DNA of 62,276 nt from Candidatus Gastranaerophilales bacterium (GCA_028696075.1 JAQVHS010000011.1:1-62276), one strand, 5' to 3'; shown: positions 26,360-36,694, numbered from the stretch's first letter. The notes: a model not told the origin generated them from the letters alone. Made by a program: numbers and translations.

Positions 26360-26826
26360 TTAGAGCCTCCTGTTTTTTCGGGAGAGTCTTTTTTAATGAA
26401 TTTTTTTGCTAAGAAGTTAGTTCCCATTTTGGTTAAAGGTGCATCTATTAAGAAGTTAGTGAAGAGCATGACACCTATGGCAATAATATCGCCAAGTGAT
26501 TTTTGTAAATTGCTGCGGTCTTGCAGCGTTTTGAATACCTCGGGTTTTACCCTTGTTACATCGGGTAATTTTATAAATCTTGAAGCATATTTAATAGCCA
26601 GATAGCGGACACTTACGCCCACTACTGTACCTGCTATAATTTTTGACACGGTTCTGCAAACAGAATATTTTCTGGTTTTATCATCTACATTTCTATTATA
26701 ATAATCAATGAGAGGTTGTGAACAAATAGCTGTAGCCCCAAGAATTAACCTCTGTTCAGGCCCCGCTATTTTTAAAGCGCGGTTCACAAACTTCATGGAT
26801 TTTTCACCAAGTATTATAGGCCCCAT
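26356..26826 (-). CDS. Hypothetical membrane protein, first gene of a paired unit
   Basis: A 156-residue protein, unrecognised. It opens with MGPIILGEKSMKFVNRALKI; translation might instead start at the internal Met11 (MKFVNRALKI). Hydrophobic parts are near residues 27-37, 62-80 (AGTVVGVSVRYLAIKYA) and 113-128 (IIAIGVMLFTNFLI). The EQRLILGATAICSQPLIDYY segment and the RTVSKIIAGTVVG segment look like a conserved module, and I recall similar text in other Gastranaerophilales hypothetical proteins, which would need a search. It overlaps the next gene by 4 bases. Confidence 0.65.
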   Translation of the reverse strand: MGPIILGEKSMKFVNRALKIAGPEQRLILGATAICSQPLIDYYNRNVDDKTRKYSVCRTVSKIIAGTVVGVSVRYLAIKYASRFIKLPDVTRVKPEVFKTLQDRSNLQKSLGDIIAIGVMLFTNFLIDAPLTKMGTNFLAKKFIKKDSPEKTGGSK

Positions 26827-26886
26827 GTCTGTTTTTCTTATTACACTAACTTCATTCCTATTAAAGCAGAAAACAGAATGAATTTG

Positions 26887-27936
26887 CTAGCATTTTACAC
26901 ATTTTGTAATTTTTTGTAATATAAATTTAATTTCATTCGAGATATCAGACTGCCTTGAGATGTTATTTTTTAGAATTTGAGCAAATCTGGCTTTTTGAAA
27001 ATCGCCAAACCCCTTGTTTTTATAGAGTATTTTGAGTTTTTTGCACATAGGCATATCGCCTTGCAGGTCTTTTTTTGTTATTTGTCCGATTTGTGAATAA
27101 TTCTTGTTTATGGTTCGCATTATTAACGCCGGGCTTAATATATCTTCTATTTCGCCGTCAGATATAATATGAAGAGTGTCTTTCTTTAACAATACGGAAG
27201 TCAGCGAATCCAAAATATCGGTAGCATCGGCATCTAACAGAATAAATACAGGTATTTTCATAAGGTTTCTTATTTGCGTATAATATTTTACCAGCGGACT
27301 TTTCCCCCCTGCCGCAATAAGTTTTATCCCCGATTTTTCAAAACCGCTGCCTATTTTTTGGGCAAATTCGGGTAAAAGTTTTTCTTCCGTAATGCCTTCC
27401 GTTAACAAAACCAGTTTTATTGAAGTATAAAGACTTTGATAATTGTTAAAAACCTCTTGTACGCTTAGCTTTTGCAGCTTTTTAGATAGGTATACAAGTC
27501 TGTTTATGTACGTAGGCAAGTTTTTTTGATGTGAGAGGGCATTAATTATACCGTCAATTTCAAAGAATAATTGTTTTCTTAACGCATTAAAATTCTTCCC
27601 CGGCAAATTATAATCCTGGACAAGCAGCGATGTATTAAAGGTTTTGCTCTCTTCAAAAATTAAAAAATCTTTTAAAGCACTATTCTTAGGTCTTTTTATC
27701 CCAAGCCTTTCACAAGATGTATTCCAAATATAATTTGCGATTTTAAATTTATCCAAAAGACCTAATTCTGATGTCTTTTTTGCACTAACAGCAGGTGCGA
27801 TAAGATTTTTGGAAATTATCTTGTCGCACACTCTGTTAATATTAAAAAACGGATTTTTAAACCTTGTGAGCCAGTCAATATAATGGATGAAATCTTCCAT
27901 TTCAAGGGGTTTTATTTTAGCGTATTCTAATTCCAT
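26887..27936 (-). CDS. Stand-alone TOPRIM-domain protein, OLD-nuclease-like
   Basis: A 349-residue protein whose second half looks like the TOPRIM nuclease domain of OLD-family enzymes without the ABC ATPase half. The expected acidic series is visible: LVLLTEGITEEKLLPEFAQK near residue 193 (Glu), AAGGKSPLVKYYTQ near 225, VFILLDADATDILDSL near 247 (the D-x-D pair) and SDGEIEDILSPALI near 276. The N-terminal half (about 1-190) is helical, with W and aromatic residues, and resembles nothing I recognise. It ends in C-V-K-C. It stands alone with its own upstream gap. It may be a metal-dependent nuclease or RNA-cleaving enzyme, or part of a defence or repair function; this is inference. Confidence 0.62.
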   Translation of the reverse strand: MELEYAKIKPLEMEDFIHYIDWLTRFKNPFFNINRVCDKIISKNLIAPAVSAKKTSELGLLDKFKIANYIWNTSCERLGIKRPKNSALKDFLIFEESKTFNTSLLVQDYNLPGKNFNALRKQLFFEIDGIINALSHQKNLPTYINRLVYLSKKLQKLSVQEVFNNYQSLYTSIKLVLLTEGITEEKLLPEFAQKIGSGFEKSGIKLIAAGGKSPLVKYYTQIRNLMKIPVFILLDADATDILDSLTSVLLKKDTLHIISDGEIEDILSPALIMRTINKNYSQIGQITKKDLQGDMPMCKKLKILYKNKGFGDFQKARFAQILKNNISRQSDISNEIKFILQKITKCVKC

Positions 27937-27986
27937 TGCTGATTATAAGCTGTGTAACAACTTAATCATAGCATGGAAAATAGCAA

Positions 27987-28301
27987 TTACGCTACATAAT
28001 TAACACTTGAAGCATGTTTTGTTTTTACCAAATCTTTTATTTCTTCTTCTATCATTTTGGCCTTTATTTCTAAAATAGGGTCAGGTTTTTTAGTGAAAAG
28101 ATTCCAATATGTCCTGATTTTATCTTTTAAAAACGACAAAAGTGAGATATCTCCATCGGCGAAATCCGTATATACATCCCTGTTTCTTTCCAGGTAGGCT
28201 TTTACTTGTCTATTATTGTTTGGCAATGTAAGAGCCTGGGTTTCATTAGGGGTATAGGCCCTGAATATTGTATTGTCTCTAACATTTGCTATAGTTAACA
28301 T
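27987..28301 (-). CDS. Hypothetical small protein
   Basis: A 104-residue hydrophilic protein, unrecognised, starting MLTIANVRDNTIFRAYTPNE and ending in a Lys/Glu-rich helix and SVNYVA. It has a clear ribosome binding site (AAGGAAG) and its own predicted promoter, so it is probably real. Its short non-hydrophobic N-terminus followed by an amphipathic body recalls the 100-residue protein at 49.6 kb (MNTTFLLTQERATIG...), perhaps a lineage-typical class of small proteins. No function assigned. Confidence 0.6.
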   Translation of the reverse strand: MLTIANVRDNTIFRAYTPNETQALTLPNNNRQVKAYLERNRDVYTDFADGDISLLSFLKDKIRTYWNLFTKKPDPILEIKAKMIEEEIKDLVKTKHASSVNYVA

Positions 28302-28352
28302 TGTTTTTCTTCCTTAATTAGTGTACTCAAAACACTTTATCTTACAAGCATA

Positions 28353-28380
28353 TTATTAATCATAATAGAAAAAAAGTCAA
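28353..28380 (-). promoter_or_regulatory. Predicted promoter of the 104-residue protein gene
   Basis: On the minus strand TTGACT (28380-28375) and TAATAA (28358-28353) are 16 bases apart. A small GC-rich inverted repeat (CTCC-AACT-GGAG) lies just upstream. A perfect GCAGTT-A-AACTGC palindrome at 28409-28421 lies further upstream, in the 229-base gap before the histidine kinase gene. Confidence 0.45.
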
Positions 28381-28530
28381 CCCCTCCAGTTGGAGCGCCC
28401 GCGAACCCGCAGTTTAACTGCAAAAACACATTTATAATTTATAATCGTGATAAAAATAACTCAAATATTAAGTGTATTTTTTACACATCAAAGGCATGGG
28501 TTTTGCACAAGAATATATAAAATAAACCGG

Positions 28531-30372
28531 TTATTGTTGGATTATAGTATCTGTTTCAGTTTCTGATTCAGTTACTTCCCGAGTGTTATTATCAGCGCTG
28601 TCAACAGTATTTAGCGGTAATCTGAAGCCGAACTTGCTGCCGGTTCCGGCTTTGCTTTCAACAAATACTTGTCCGCCGTGATGTTTCTCAATATTAAGCT
28701 TTACAAGATGAAGTCCTAAACCCGTTCCTTTTATAGTATGAGCCTCTGTTTCAACCCTGTAAAATCTGTCAAAAACTTTATCAAGATGCTCGGACGGTAT
28801 GCCAATGCCGGAGTCTTCTATTGTACATTCAAGGTATTGACCTGTATTGTCAATTTCAATTCTGATTTTTACCCTGCTGTCTTCCGGAGAATATTTAATA
28901 GCATTGCTTAAAAGGTTTTTAAGAGATCTTTCTATACTGTCAGGGTTCATATAAACCTTTGGCAAGTCAGGCTCTGTAATTACAGAGAATTTTATATTCT
29001 TTTCGCTTGCTATAACGTTAATAGAGGCTACAGTTAATTCTACAATAGGCTTTAAATCGAGTAATTGTTTTTCTATCTTAACGTTAGGAGATTCCAGTCG
29101 CGAGAAGTCAAGGATATCATTTACCATATTATTAAGCCTTTTAGCTTCCTGATTCATAATTTGCAGGAACTCATGTTTTGTTTTTTCGTCAAAATCATTA
29201 CCGTAGTTGCATAATGTATCTATATAGCTTCTCAGAACAGTTACGGGAGTGCGAAGCTCATGGCTGACGTTTGATATAAAGTTATTTTTTAATTTATCTA
29301 TTTGCGCTTCTTTAGTTATATCATGCAATACGATTACGTAACCCAGATAATCCTCATGAGGGGTAAATATAGGTGAAATTGAAGTCTGGTATATTTTTTC
29401 TTCAATATTTGCCTGAAATACCAATGGTTCCTGCTCTATTTCTTCACGGGGGGTATTTTTAAACTCCGAAATATGCTGCTCAAAGGCAAAATTGCCGTTA
29501 ATATCACAATAAGACTGGATTTTTTTGTTTAGGATTTCTTCGGGTTTAACTTTCAAAACAGAAAGCCCCGCATTGTTTATCAGAATTACGTTATCGTAGT
29601 TATCACAAACTACAACGCCGTTTACAATACTCATTAAGACGGATTCAAGCTTATTTTTTTCATAAGCCAGCTCTTCTATATTTTCTTCTTCATATTTACG
29701 GAGTTTGGTTGACATGTGGTTAAATTCATCAAACAGCAATTTGATTTCACCCCAAAGGTCTTTTCCTTCCAGTTTGTAGCCGAATTCTCCGCTTGAGATT
29801 TTCTTTACGCCTTTAGACAGCAGTGAAATTTGTCTTGTTATGAGCAAAGTATTAATTAATACGGCAAGCATTGATAAAAGCCAAATTACGGTAAAGATAA
29901 TTATCATTGAGTTGCGTGTTGTTTTGGAAATACCGGTCATTGAAGAACCGGTAAAACCTATTTCTACGGAACCTACTATATTTTCGTTAAGATACATAGG
30001 AACATTGATGGAAAAAGCGTTTTTGTCTTCTTTTTGAGGTTTGCTGCCGAATTGATACAATACTTCCGATTCATTATTTTTATAAATAATGTATTCAATG
30101 TCCTTATTGTCATGCATTAATTTTTCGCTGTAAAATTCAAGCTTATATTTTTTATCTTCAGGAGGAAGACCTTTGATAAGGTCGGTGCTTTCTGTTGCTA
30201 AAGTCCTCGAAAGTACAAGCCCGAAATTCTGATAGCTTTCGGAAATTGTTTGCTGGGTTTTGTCTATCATAAACCATGCTATGGCGAAAATCAGCAAAGA
30301 GCTGAGGCACCAGCCTGCGATAATTATCTTGTTTTGGTTGCTTAAATTAAACAAATTGCTTTTACTCTTCAC
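28531..30372 (-). CDS. Sensor histidine kinase (HAMP-PAS-HisKA-HATPase), orphan
   Basis: A 613-residue membrane sensor. One membrane segment lies near residues 15-32 and a second near 154-178, enclosing an external sensor domain of about 120 residues. Then come HAMP (about 180-232), PAS (about 240-350), the phosphoacceptor helix NFISNVSHELRTPVTVLRSY near residue 367 and the ATPase with NLLSNAIKYSPEDSR, DSGIGIPSEHLDKVFDRFYR and GTGLGLHLVK. The architecture is that of PhoR/WalK-type kinases. It begins at a GTG without a clear ribosome binding site. No response regulator is adjacent, so its partner is elsewhere. Signal unknown. Confidence 0.93.
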   Translation of the reverse strand: MKSKSNLFNLSNQNKIIIAGWCLSSLLIFAIAWFMIDKTQQTISESYQNFGLVLSRTLATESTDLIKGLPPEDKKYKLEFYSEKLMHDNKDIEYIIYKNNESEVLYQFGSKPQKEDKNAFSINVPMYLNENIVGSVEIGFTGSSMTGISKTTRNSMIIIFTVIWLLSMLAVLINTLLITRQISLLSKGVKKISSGEFGYKLEGKDLWGEIKLLFDEFNHMSTKLRKYEEENIEELAYEKNKLESVLMSIVNGVVVCDNYDNVILINNAGLSVLKVKPEEILNKKIQSYCDINGNFAFEQHISEFKNTPREEIEQEPLVFQANIEEKIYQTSISPIFTPHEDYLGYVIVLHDITKEAQIDKLKNNFISNVSHELRTPVTVLRSYIDTLCNYGNDFDEKTKHEFLQIMNQEAKRLNNMVNDILDFSRLESPNVKIEKQLLDLKPIVELTVASINVIASEKNIKFSVITEPDLPKVYMNPDSIERSLKNLLSNAIKYSPEDSRVKIRIEIDNTGQYLECTIEDSGIGIPSEHLDKVFDRFYRVETEAHTIKGTGLGLHLVKLNIEKHHGGQVFVESKAGTGSKFGFRLPLNTVDSADNNTREVTESETETDTIIQQ

Positions 30373-30455
30373 TAAAAACTTATTCTAATAGAATTATATC
30401 ATTAAAAATACCTGCTAGACAATAAGTAAAAGCAATCAGGTTTGATTTATAAAGA

Positions 30456-31487
30456 TTAGAAATCAAATTTCTCTTCACATCCGTTTATTTTTAAGTAGAA
30501 TTCCAAAGGTTTGGGGTTATCTCTATCCCTCAATACTAATATTCTGGCTGTTCCATGCGGCGCTACAGTATAGTCTTCGGGGAACTTATAAGTATACCTT
30601 ATTGATTCTGTCTGTATATTTACTGTTCTTATCCAATCGGGGATGCATGCCAGAAGGCTTACTCCAAGAGTAAAAGGAGCCAAAAAACTGCCCGCATAAG
30701 CTGCTGCATCTACCCTGTCCAAGTCTATATAGGTGCTTTTTGTTATATCTTTAATATTAATAATGTTATCAGAATCAATTTTTTCTATTAAAAGAGTTGA
30801 ATCAGAATTGTTTTCTATAAGATATTCATAAGCATGAGCCATTTTATAGGTTTTTTGTTTCAGTTTATATTTGTTTTTTATTACTTTAAACCCGGTACCG
30901 GTGTATGTTTCGCTTGATAATTTTCTGAGTTTGATATAGGATGCATCTTCTTTGTAAGGAAGCTGCGGAACCTTTTTATTATCTTTAATTATTGTCGAAT
31001 CAATTTTATTAACCAAGTTTTCAAACCATTCTGTTCTTTTTTGTATTACAACAAAGTCTAACGGCTTATTTTCCCTTGCATATTTCACAAAATCAAACTT
31101 ATATTCCTGTATAATCTGTTTGTCTTTAGACTGTAAAAACGGAATATTATGGTTTTTCAATGTTTGTTCTATATCATTACTTTTAAACGGGCGCTTGGGT
31201 GAAGATACCAAAAAGATATTTGTATCGTTAAAATCCTGATAAAATCTTACAAAATAAGAGAAATCCCCATTTTTACCGGTTCGTTTGTAGTAGTATATGT
31301 TGTTGGCTTTATCCCTGAAAACAGTGCCGGCATTATTTTTTGCAATTTCAGTCATCATCGCCGTTTCTATTTTATTTTTTTCTGTATTTTTTATCGTATA
31401 CAGGTCATAATCAATTGTAATTGCGGCATGTGCGGTTGTATTTATAAGAAACATAAACACACCGACGTATAATAATTTTTTTAACAT
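30456..31487 (-). CDS. Hypothetical secreted protein
   Basis: A 343-residue protein with a signal peptide (MLKKLLYVGVFMFLINTTAHA), then a largely beta, Lys/Asp/Tyr-rich body. A small hydrophobic segment near residue 262 (AAAYAGSFLAPFTLGVSLLA) may be a membrane hairpin. The C-terminal part includes PHGTARILVLRDRDNPKP. No family recognised. It lies 8 bases downstream of the secreted carbonic anhydrase gene on the same strand, so both are probably expressed together in the cell envelope. Confidence 0.65.
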   Translation of the reverse strand: MLKKLLYVGVFMFLINTTAHAAITIDYDLYTIKNTEKNKIETAMMTEIAKNNAGTVFRDKANNIYYYKRTGKNGDFSYFVRFYQDFNDTNIFLVSSPKRPFKSNDIEQTLKNHNIPFLQSKDKQIIQEYKFDFVKYARENKPLDFVVIQKRTEWFENLVNKIDSTIIKDNKKVPQLPYKEDASYIKLRKLSSETYTGTGFKVIKNKYKLKQKTYKMAHAYEYLIENNSDSTLLIEKIDSDNIINIKDITKSTYIDLDRVDAAAYAGSFLAPFTLGVSLLACIPDWIRTVNIQTESIRYTYKFPEDYTVAPHGTARILVLRDRDNPKPLEFYLKINGCEEKFDF

Positions 31488-31495
31488 ATTACCTC

Positions 31496-32152
31496 CTATC
31501 TTTTTAAAAACTCAACTTCACCATCATCAAGATGATAATAAGCAGGAATCACCAGTAAGCCTTTTTCTTTAACATAATGAGAAATAATACGGTCGGATTT
31601 TACTAATTCCTCTGCTCCTATAATGGCATTTTCTTTTACTGTATTAGTTATAGTACAGCTGCCGTGATGTTTTTTACTCTCTTTTATTGCAGGCTGCAAT
31701 GATTTAATAAAACTGTCTATATATTTGCCTTCATGGGCTTTCTTAACGGCGGCAGTTACTGCGCCGCAGTCCTCATGCCCCATTATTATTACAAGCTTTA
31801 CACCCAGATGTACAACGGCATATTCAATACTGCCTATAACGTGCTTATCTAATACATTGCCTGCATTGCGGATTTCAAAAATATCTCCTAATCCCTGGTC
31901 AAATATAAGTTCGGGAGGGACCCGTGAATCAGAGCATGTTAACACAGCCGTAAACGGATGCTGCCCTTTTAACAGTTCAGCTCGTCTTTCTTTTGACAAA
32001 TCAGGGTGAGAAAGGTGCATTTCCTGAAATCTGATATTACCTTCCTTTAATTTTTGTAACGCTTCATCAGCGCTGAGATTTGACATTCCGGAGGCTATGC
32101 ATACTGATGAGGTAAATAACAACAGTATTAAACTAAATATTAGCTTTTTCAT
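31496..32152 (-). CDS. Secreted beta-class carbonic anhydrase
   Basis: Interconverts CO2 and bicarbonate with a zinc ion. From the ATG at 32152 the protein has 218 residues and begins with a signal peptide (MKKLIFSLILLLFTSSVCIA), so it should act in the periplasm. The zinc ligands and catalytic Asp-Arg are visible: LTCSDSRVPPELIFDQGLGD near residue 70 and IMGHEDCGAVTAAV near 124. A longer frame begins at 32287 but would bury the signal peptide; AAAAGGAA before 32152 supports the shorter start. Secreted beta-CAs are less common than cytoplasmic ones. It leads a probable two-gene unit with the secreted hypothetical. Confidence 0.92.
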   Translation of the reverse strand: MKKLIFSLILLLFTSSVCIASGMSNLSADEALQKLKEGNIRFQEMHLSHPDLSKERRAELLKGQHPFTAVLTCSDSRVPPELIFDQGLGDIFEIRNAGNVLDKHVIGSIEYAVVHLGVKLVIIMGHEDCGAVTAAVKKAHEGKYIDSFIKSLQPAIKESKKHHGSCTITNTVKENAIIGAEELVKSDRIISHYVKEKGLLVIPAYYHLDDGEVEFLKR

Positions 32153-32216
32153 CTTTTCTATTCCTTTTAATATGTTTTTAGCAGGATTTTGATTATTATG
32201 CAATAAAATTTTACAA

Positions 32217-33834
<1,618 letters not shown>

Positions 33835-33971
33835 TTTCTCTCCTCATTAAATTGTGATAAGCATTCTCATTTTAACCCAAATATTAAATAAAGTCCTAAA
33901 GTTTACATTATTATTTTAAAAGTTGCCCGACTGCCCTCTATTATGGTATAAAATTGATAAAAGGGAAGAAT

Positions 33972-34307
33972 ATGGAACAACGACGTTGGTATGATAATAA
34001 TGAAGATATGACAAGTATTCTTGAGGTTATTAAGGATCAGCCCGCAGAGCTGATTGATAATTTAGCCGAGAATATTATGAGTTTTTCTAATATTATCAGG
34101 GAAAATTTGCTTGAGCTTGAAACAGAAGAACCTATAAGTATAGGTAAGGAGCGGGTTTTAGGACTGTATAAATCCTTTCGCAGAAGAAGATGGTATGACA
34201 AAAACTGGACAATTTTAAGCACTATGAATATCTTGTCGACATTGCCTAATGATGATTTTGAAAAAATAGCGGCGGGCACTATGGGGCTGTTAAATGATTT
34301 ACGCTGA
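33972..34307 (+). CDS. RWYD-repeat hypothetical protein, first copy
   Basis: A 111-residue acidic protein, unrecognised, made of two copies of a ~40-residue helical repeat that starts with RRWYD. These are QRRWYDNNEDMTSILEVIKD near residue 3 and RRRWYDKNWTILSTMNILST near 68, each followed by a P-x-(D/E) turn and a second helix ending in a hydrophobic M/L cluster. The ATG at 33972 has AGGGAAG upstream; an in-frame TTG at 33954 lies within that site and is rejected. The next gene, 36 bases on, encodes a second protein of the same two-repeat build. Together they head a unit with acpS, a YitT protein and yebC. Confidence 0.72.
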   Translation: MEQRRWYDNNEDMTSILEVIKDQPAELIDNLAENIMSFSNIIRENLLELETEEPISIGKERVLGLYKSFRRRRWYDKNWTILSTMNILSTLPNDDFEKIAAGTMGLLNDLR

Positions 34308-34343
34308 AATAAGGCTTAACTAAACGAGGTATCAGGAGAATAT

Positions 34344-34694
34344 ATGAGTGAAGAAGAAAAAAAATATGTACGCTGGTATGACCAGGAGGAACAATTAAGT
34401 CTTGTTGTTAATGCCTTGGAGTTTGCTGATGATGATGTAAAATTATCTATTGCTGCAGATTTAATTCAAATGGTGATGGCTAAAAGACAGGTAGATGCCG
34501 ATGATTTTATAGAAGATATTAATGAAGAATACGTTCCTGTGCGAAAACGCTGGTACGATAAGTTCGAATCACTGCATTCCGCTATAGAAATGCTGAAACA
34601 CATGGATCCTGAAGAACGCCCCGAAATTTTAAAAGAAGTTCTTAATTCTATGATATATTTTCAATCGACCAAGACAAATAATGAGAATTTGTAA
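34344..34694 (+). CDS. RWYD-repeat hypothetical protein, second copy
   Basis: A 116-residue acidic paralog of the preceding protein. Its repeats begin VRWYDQEEQLSLVVNALEF near residue 9 and KRWYDKFESLHSAIEMLKH near 72. The shared pattern over the four copies is RWYD-x(3-5)-hydrophobic-x(6)-hydrophobic, then an acidic turn and a helix ending in Met residues. It lies 2 bases before acpS, so translation is probably coupled. A helical protein-binding module is a reasonable guess; the invariant Trp-Tyr-Asp suggests a structural cap or binding face. Function unknown. Confidence 0.72.
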   Translation: MSEEEKKYVRWYDQEEQLSLVVNALEFADDDVKLSIAADLIQMVMAKRQVDADDFIEDINEEYVPVRKRWYDKFESLHSAIEMLKHMDPEERPEILKEVLNSMIYFQSTKTNNENL

Positions 34695-34696
34695 GT

Positions 34697-35098
34697 ATGA
34701 AAATATACCTTGGTACTGATATACTTGAAATCTCAAGAATTAAAGATGCCATAGATAATTATGGTGCTAAATTTTTAGAGAAAATATTTACCGATAATGA
34801 AATAAAGTTCTGTAGTTCTAATACTTATAAACAGGCAGAGCGTTTTGCGGTTCGTTTTGCCATTAAAGAGGCTGTATCTAAGGCGCTTAAAGCCGGAATT
34901 AACAAGTTAGGCTGGGATAAAGGTATTAACTGGAAAGATGTCGAAACCATAAAACTGTCCAACGGAGAGATTTCGGTTGTATTGTACGGAAAGGCACTTG
35001 GGCTTGCAAAGCAGTTTGGAATAACAACATGGGAGCTAAGCGCTTCACATTCTAAATATCAGGCAACAGCAGCAATAATAGGTTATACCGATGGTTAG
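34697..35098 (+). CDS. acpS: Holo-[acyl-carrier-protein] synthase
   Basis: Transfers 4'-phosphopantetheine from CoA to acyl carrier protein, activating fatty acid synthesis. The 133-residue length is normal for AcpS. The two motifs are present: LGTDILEISRIKDAI near residue 4 (metal-binding Asp) and RFAVRFAIKEAVSKALKAG near 51 (catalytic Glu/Lys). It follows the second RWYD protein gene by 2 bases and overlaps the YitT gene by 8. Confidence 0.95.
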   Translation: MKIYLGTDILEISRIKDAIDNYGAKFLEKIFTDNEIKFCSSNTYKQAERFAVRFAIKEAVSKALKAGINKLGWDKGINWKDVETIKLSNGEISVVLYGKALGLAKQFGITTWELSASHSKYQATAAIIGYTDG

Positions 35099-35933
35099 GG
35101 TGAGGCTTGTTCTTAAAAATTTAATATTTCTTACAATAGGTGCGTTTATTGCGGCAACAGGATTGGAAGAGTTTTTGGTTCCTAATAATATTATAGACGG
35201 CGGCGTTGTAGGCATATCAATTATGGCAAGCTATGTTACAAAACTTCCGTTAGGTATGTTTTTGATTTGTCTTAATATACCTTTTTTAATATACGGTTAT
35301 AAGCAGCTGGGGCGTGGGTTCCTGGTATATTCTCTTTATGCTGTTGTTATGCTTGCAATTTTTGTTACGCTGCTGCACAAAAGCCCGAATGCCACTGACG
35401 ATTTATTTTTAGCCTGTATATTCGGGGGGATTATTGTGGGGCTTGGGGTAGGGCTGATTTTGAGAAATAACGGCTCTCTTGACGGTACGGAAATAGTAGC
35501 TATGTCTATCGGCAAAAATATTCCGTTTTCCGTCGGTGAAATTATTATGTTTATCAATCTTTTTATACTTGGTTCGGCAGCGTTTATTTTTGGAATTGAA
35601 AAAGCAATGTATTCTATTGCTACTTATTTTATTATTTCAAAAACAATAGATGTGGTGCTTGAAGGGTTTGAAGAATCCAAATCCGTTACCATTATTTCTT
35701 CGCTTCCTGAAAAAATAGCTGATATTATACTTCATGAATTAAAAAGAGGGGTTACATTTATTGAGGGTGAAGGAGGTTACAGCAGAGAGTATAAAAAAAT
35801 TATTTATTGTATAGTAACAAGATTAGAAATTTCCAAACTTAGACAATTGGTTTTGGAAACCGACCCAAAAGCATTTTTAGCAATAGCGAATGTACATGAG
35901 GTTGAAGGCGGAAGAGTTAAACTAAAAAGGTAA
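35091..35933 (+). CDS. YitT-family membrane protein (DUF161-DUF2179)
   Basis: A 280-residue inner-membrane protein. Five or six hydrophobic segments occupy about residues 7-190, including GAFIAATGLEEFLVPNNIIDGG near the N-terminus and LILRNNGSLDGTEIVAMSIG near 120, both typical of YitT proteins. The C-terminal cytoplasmic DUF2179 part (about 205-280) begins with SVTIISSLPEKIADIILHEL and contains GVTFIEGEGGYS. The family is widespread and poorly understood; a transport role has been proposed. It overlaps acpS by 8 bases and is followed 7 bases later by yebC. Confidence 0.9.
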   Translation: MVRVRLVLKNLIFLTIGAFIAATGLEEFLVPNNIIDGGVVGISIMASYVTKLPLGMFLICLNIPFLIYGYKQLGRGFLVYSLYAVVMLAIFVTLLHKSPNATDDLFLACIFGGIIVGLGVGLILRNNGSLDGTEIVAMSIGKNIPFSVGEIIMFINLFILGSAAFIFGIEKAMYSIATYFIISKTIDVVLEGFEESKSVTIISSLPEKIADIILHELKRGVTFIEGEGGYSREYKKIIYCIVTRLEISKLRQLVLETDPKAFLAIANVHEVEGGRVKLKR

Positions 35934-35940
35934 TTGAATT

Positions 35941-36693
35941 ATGTCAGGACACTCTAAATGGGCAACAATTAAAAGAAAAAAAGCAAAAATTGACTCGGCA
36001 AGAGGAGCGGAGTTCGCTAAATTCTCGAGGGAAATTATGGTAGCCGCAAAGCTTGGCGGAGCTGACCTGAGCGCAAATTTCAGGTTAAGAACTGTTGTTG
36101 ATAAAGCAAAAGCAGCCGGATTGCCTAACGATAATATTAAACGCGCTATTGAGAAAGCTTCCGGTTCTTCAAGTAATGAAAATTATGAAGAAATAACATA
36201 CGAAGGCTACGGACCCTCAGGTGTTGCTGTTTTCATAGAAGCTTTGACAGAAAACCGCAACAGGACAGCAGGTGATATAAGAAGTTATTTCAATAAATAT
36301 AACGGCAACTTGGGTGAAAACGGTTGTGTGAGCTGGATATTTAAGCAAGAAGGTCAAATCATCGTTAAAAAAGATAACGTTAATCAGGACGAATTGTTTG
36401 AAGCAGCGATAAATTCAGGCGCGCAGGATTTTCTGGAGGAAGAGGAAGAATATCGGATAATTACAGCACCTTCGGACTTGCAAAGTGTAGCGGAACAGCT
36501 CGAAAATTCGAGTTATAAGCTTCTGTCTTATGAGGTAACAAGAACCCCTCAAAATTCAATAGAAATTACTGACGCAGCCGATGCAAAAAATCTTTTACGC
36601 TTGCTTGACAGTATTGAGAATCATGACGATGTGCAAAATGTTTATTCTAATTTTGATATGGACAGTGATTTATACGAAAAACTTTCGGTTTAA
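35941..36693 (+). CDS. yebC: YebC/PmpR-family transcriptional regulator
   Basis: A 250-residue protein starting with the invariant MSGHSKWATIKRKKAKID and continuing with KFSREIMVAAKLGG, NIKRAIEKASG and EGYGPSGVAVFIEALTENRN, the family's signature. C-terminal SNFDMDSD is near the usual end. YebC proteins bind DNA or act on translation; recent work links several of them to relief of ribosome stalling. It is the last gene of the RWYD-acpS-YitT unit and ends 1 base from the convergent peptidase gene. Confidence 0.95.
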   Translation: MSGHSKWATIKRKKAKIDSARGAEFAKFSREIMVAAKLGGADLSANFRLRTVVDKAKAAGLPNDNIKRAIEKASGSSSNENYEEITYEGYGPSGVAVFIEALTENRNRTAGDIRSYFNKYNGNLGENGCVSWIFKQEGQIIVKKDNVNQDELFEAAINSGAQDFLEEEEEYRIITAPSDLQSVAEQLENSSYKLLSYEVTRTPQNSIEITDAADAKNLLRLLDSIENHDDVQNVYSNFDMDSDLYEKLSV

Positions 36694-36694
36694 T

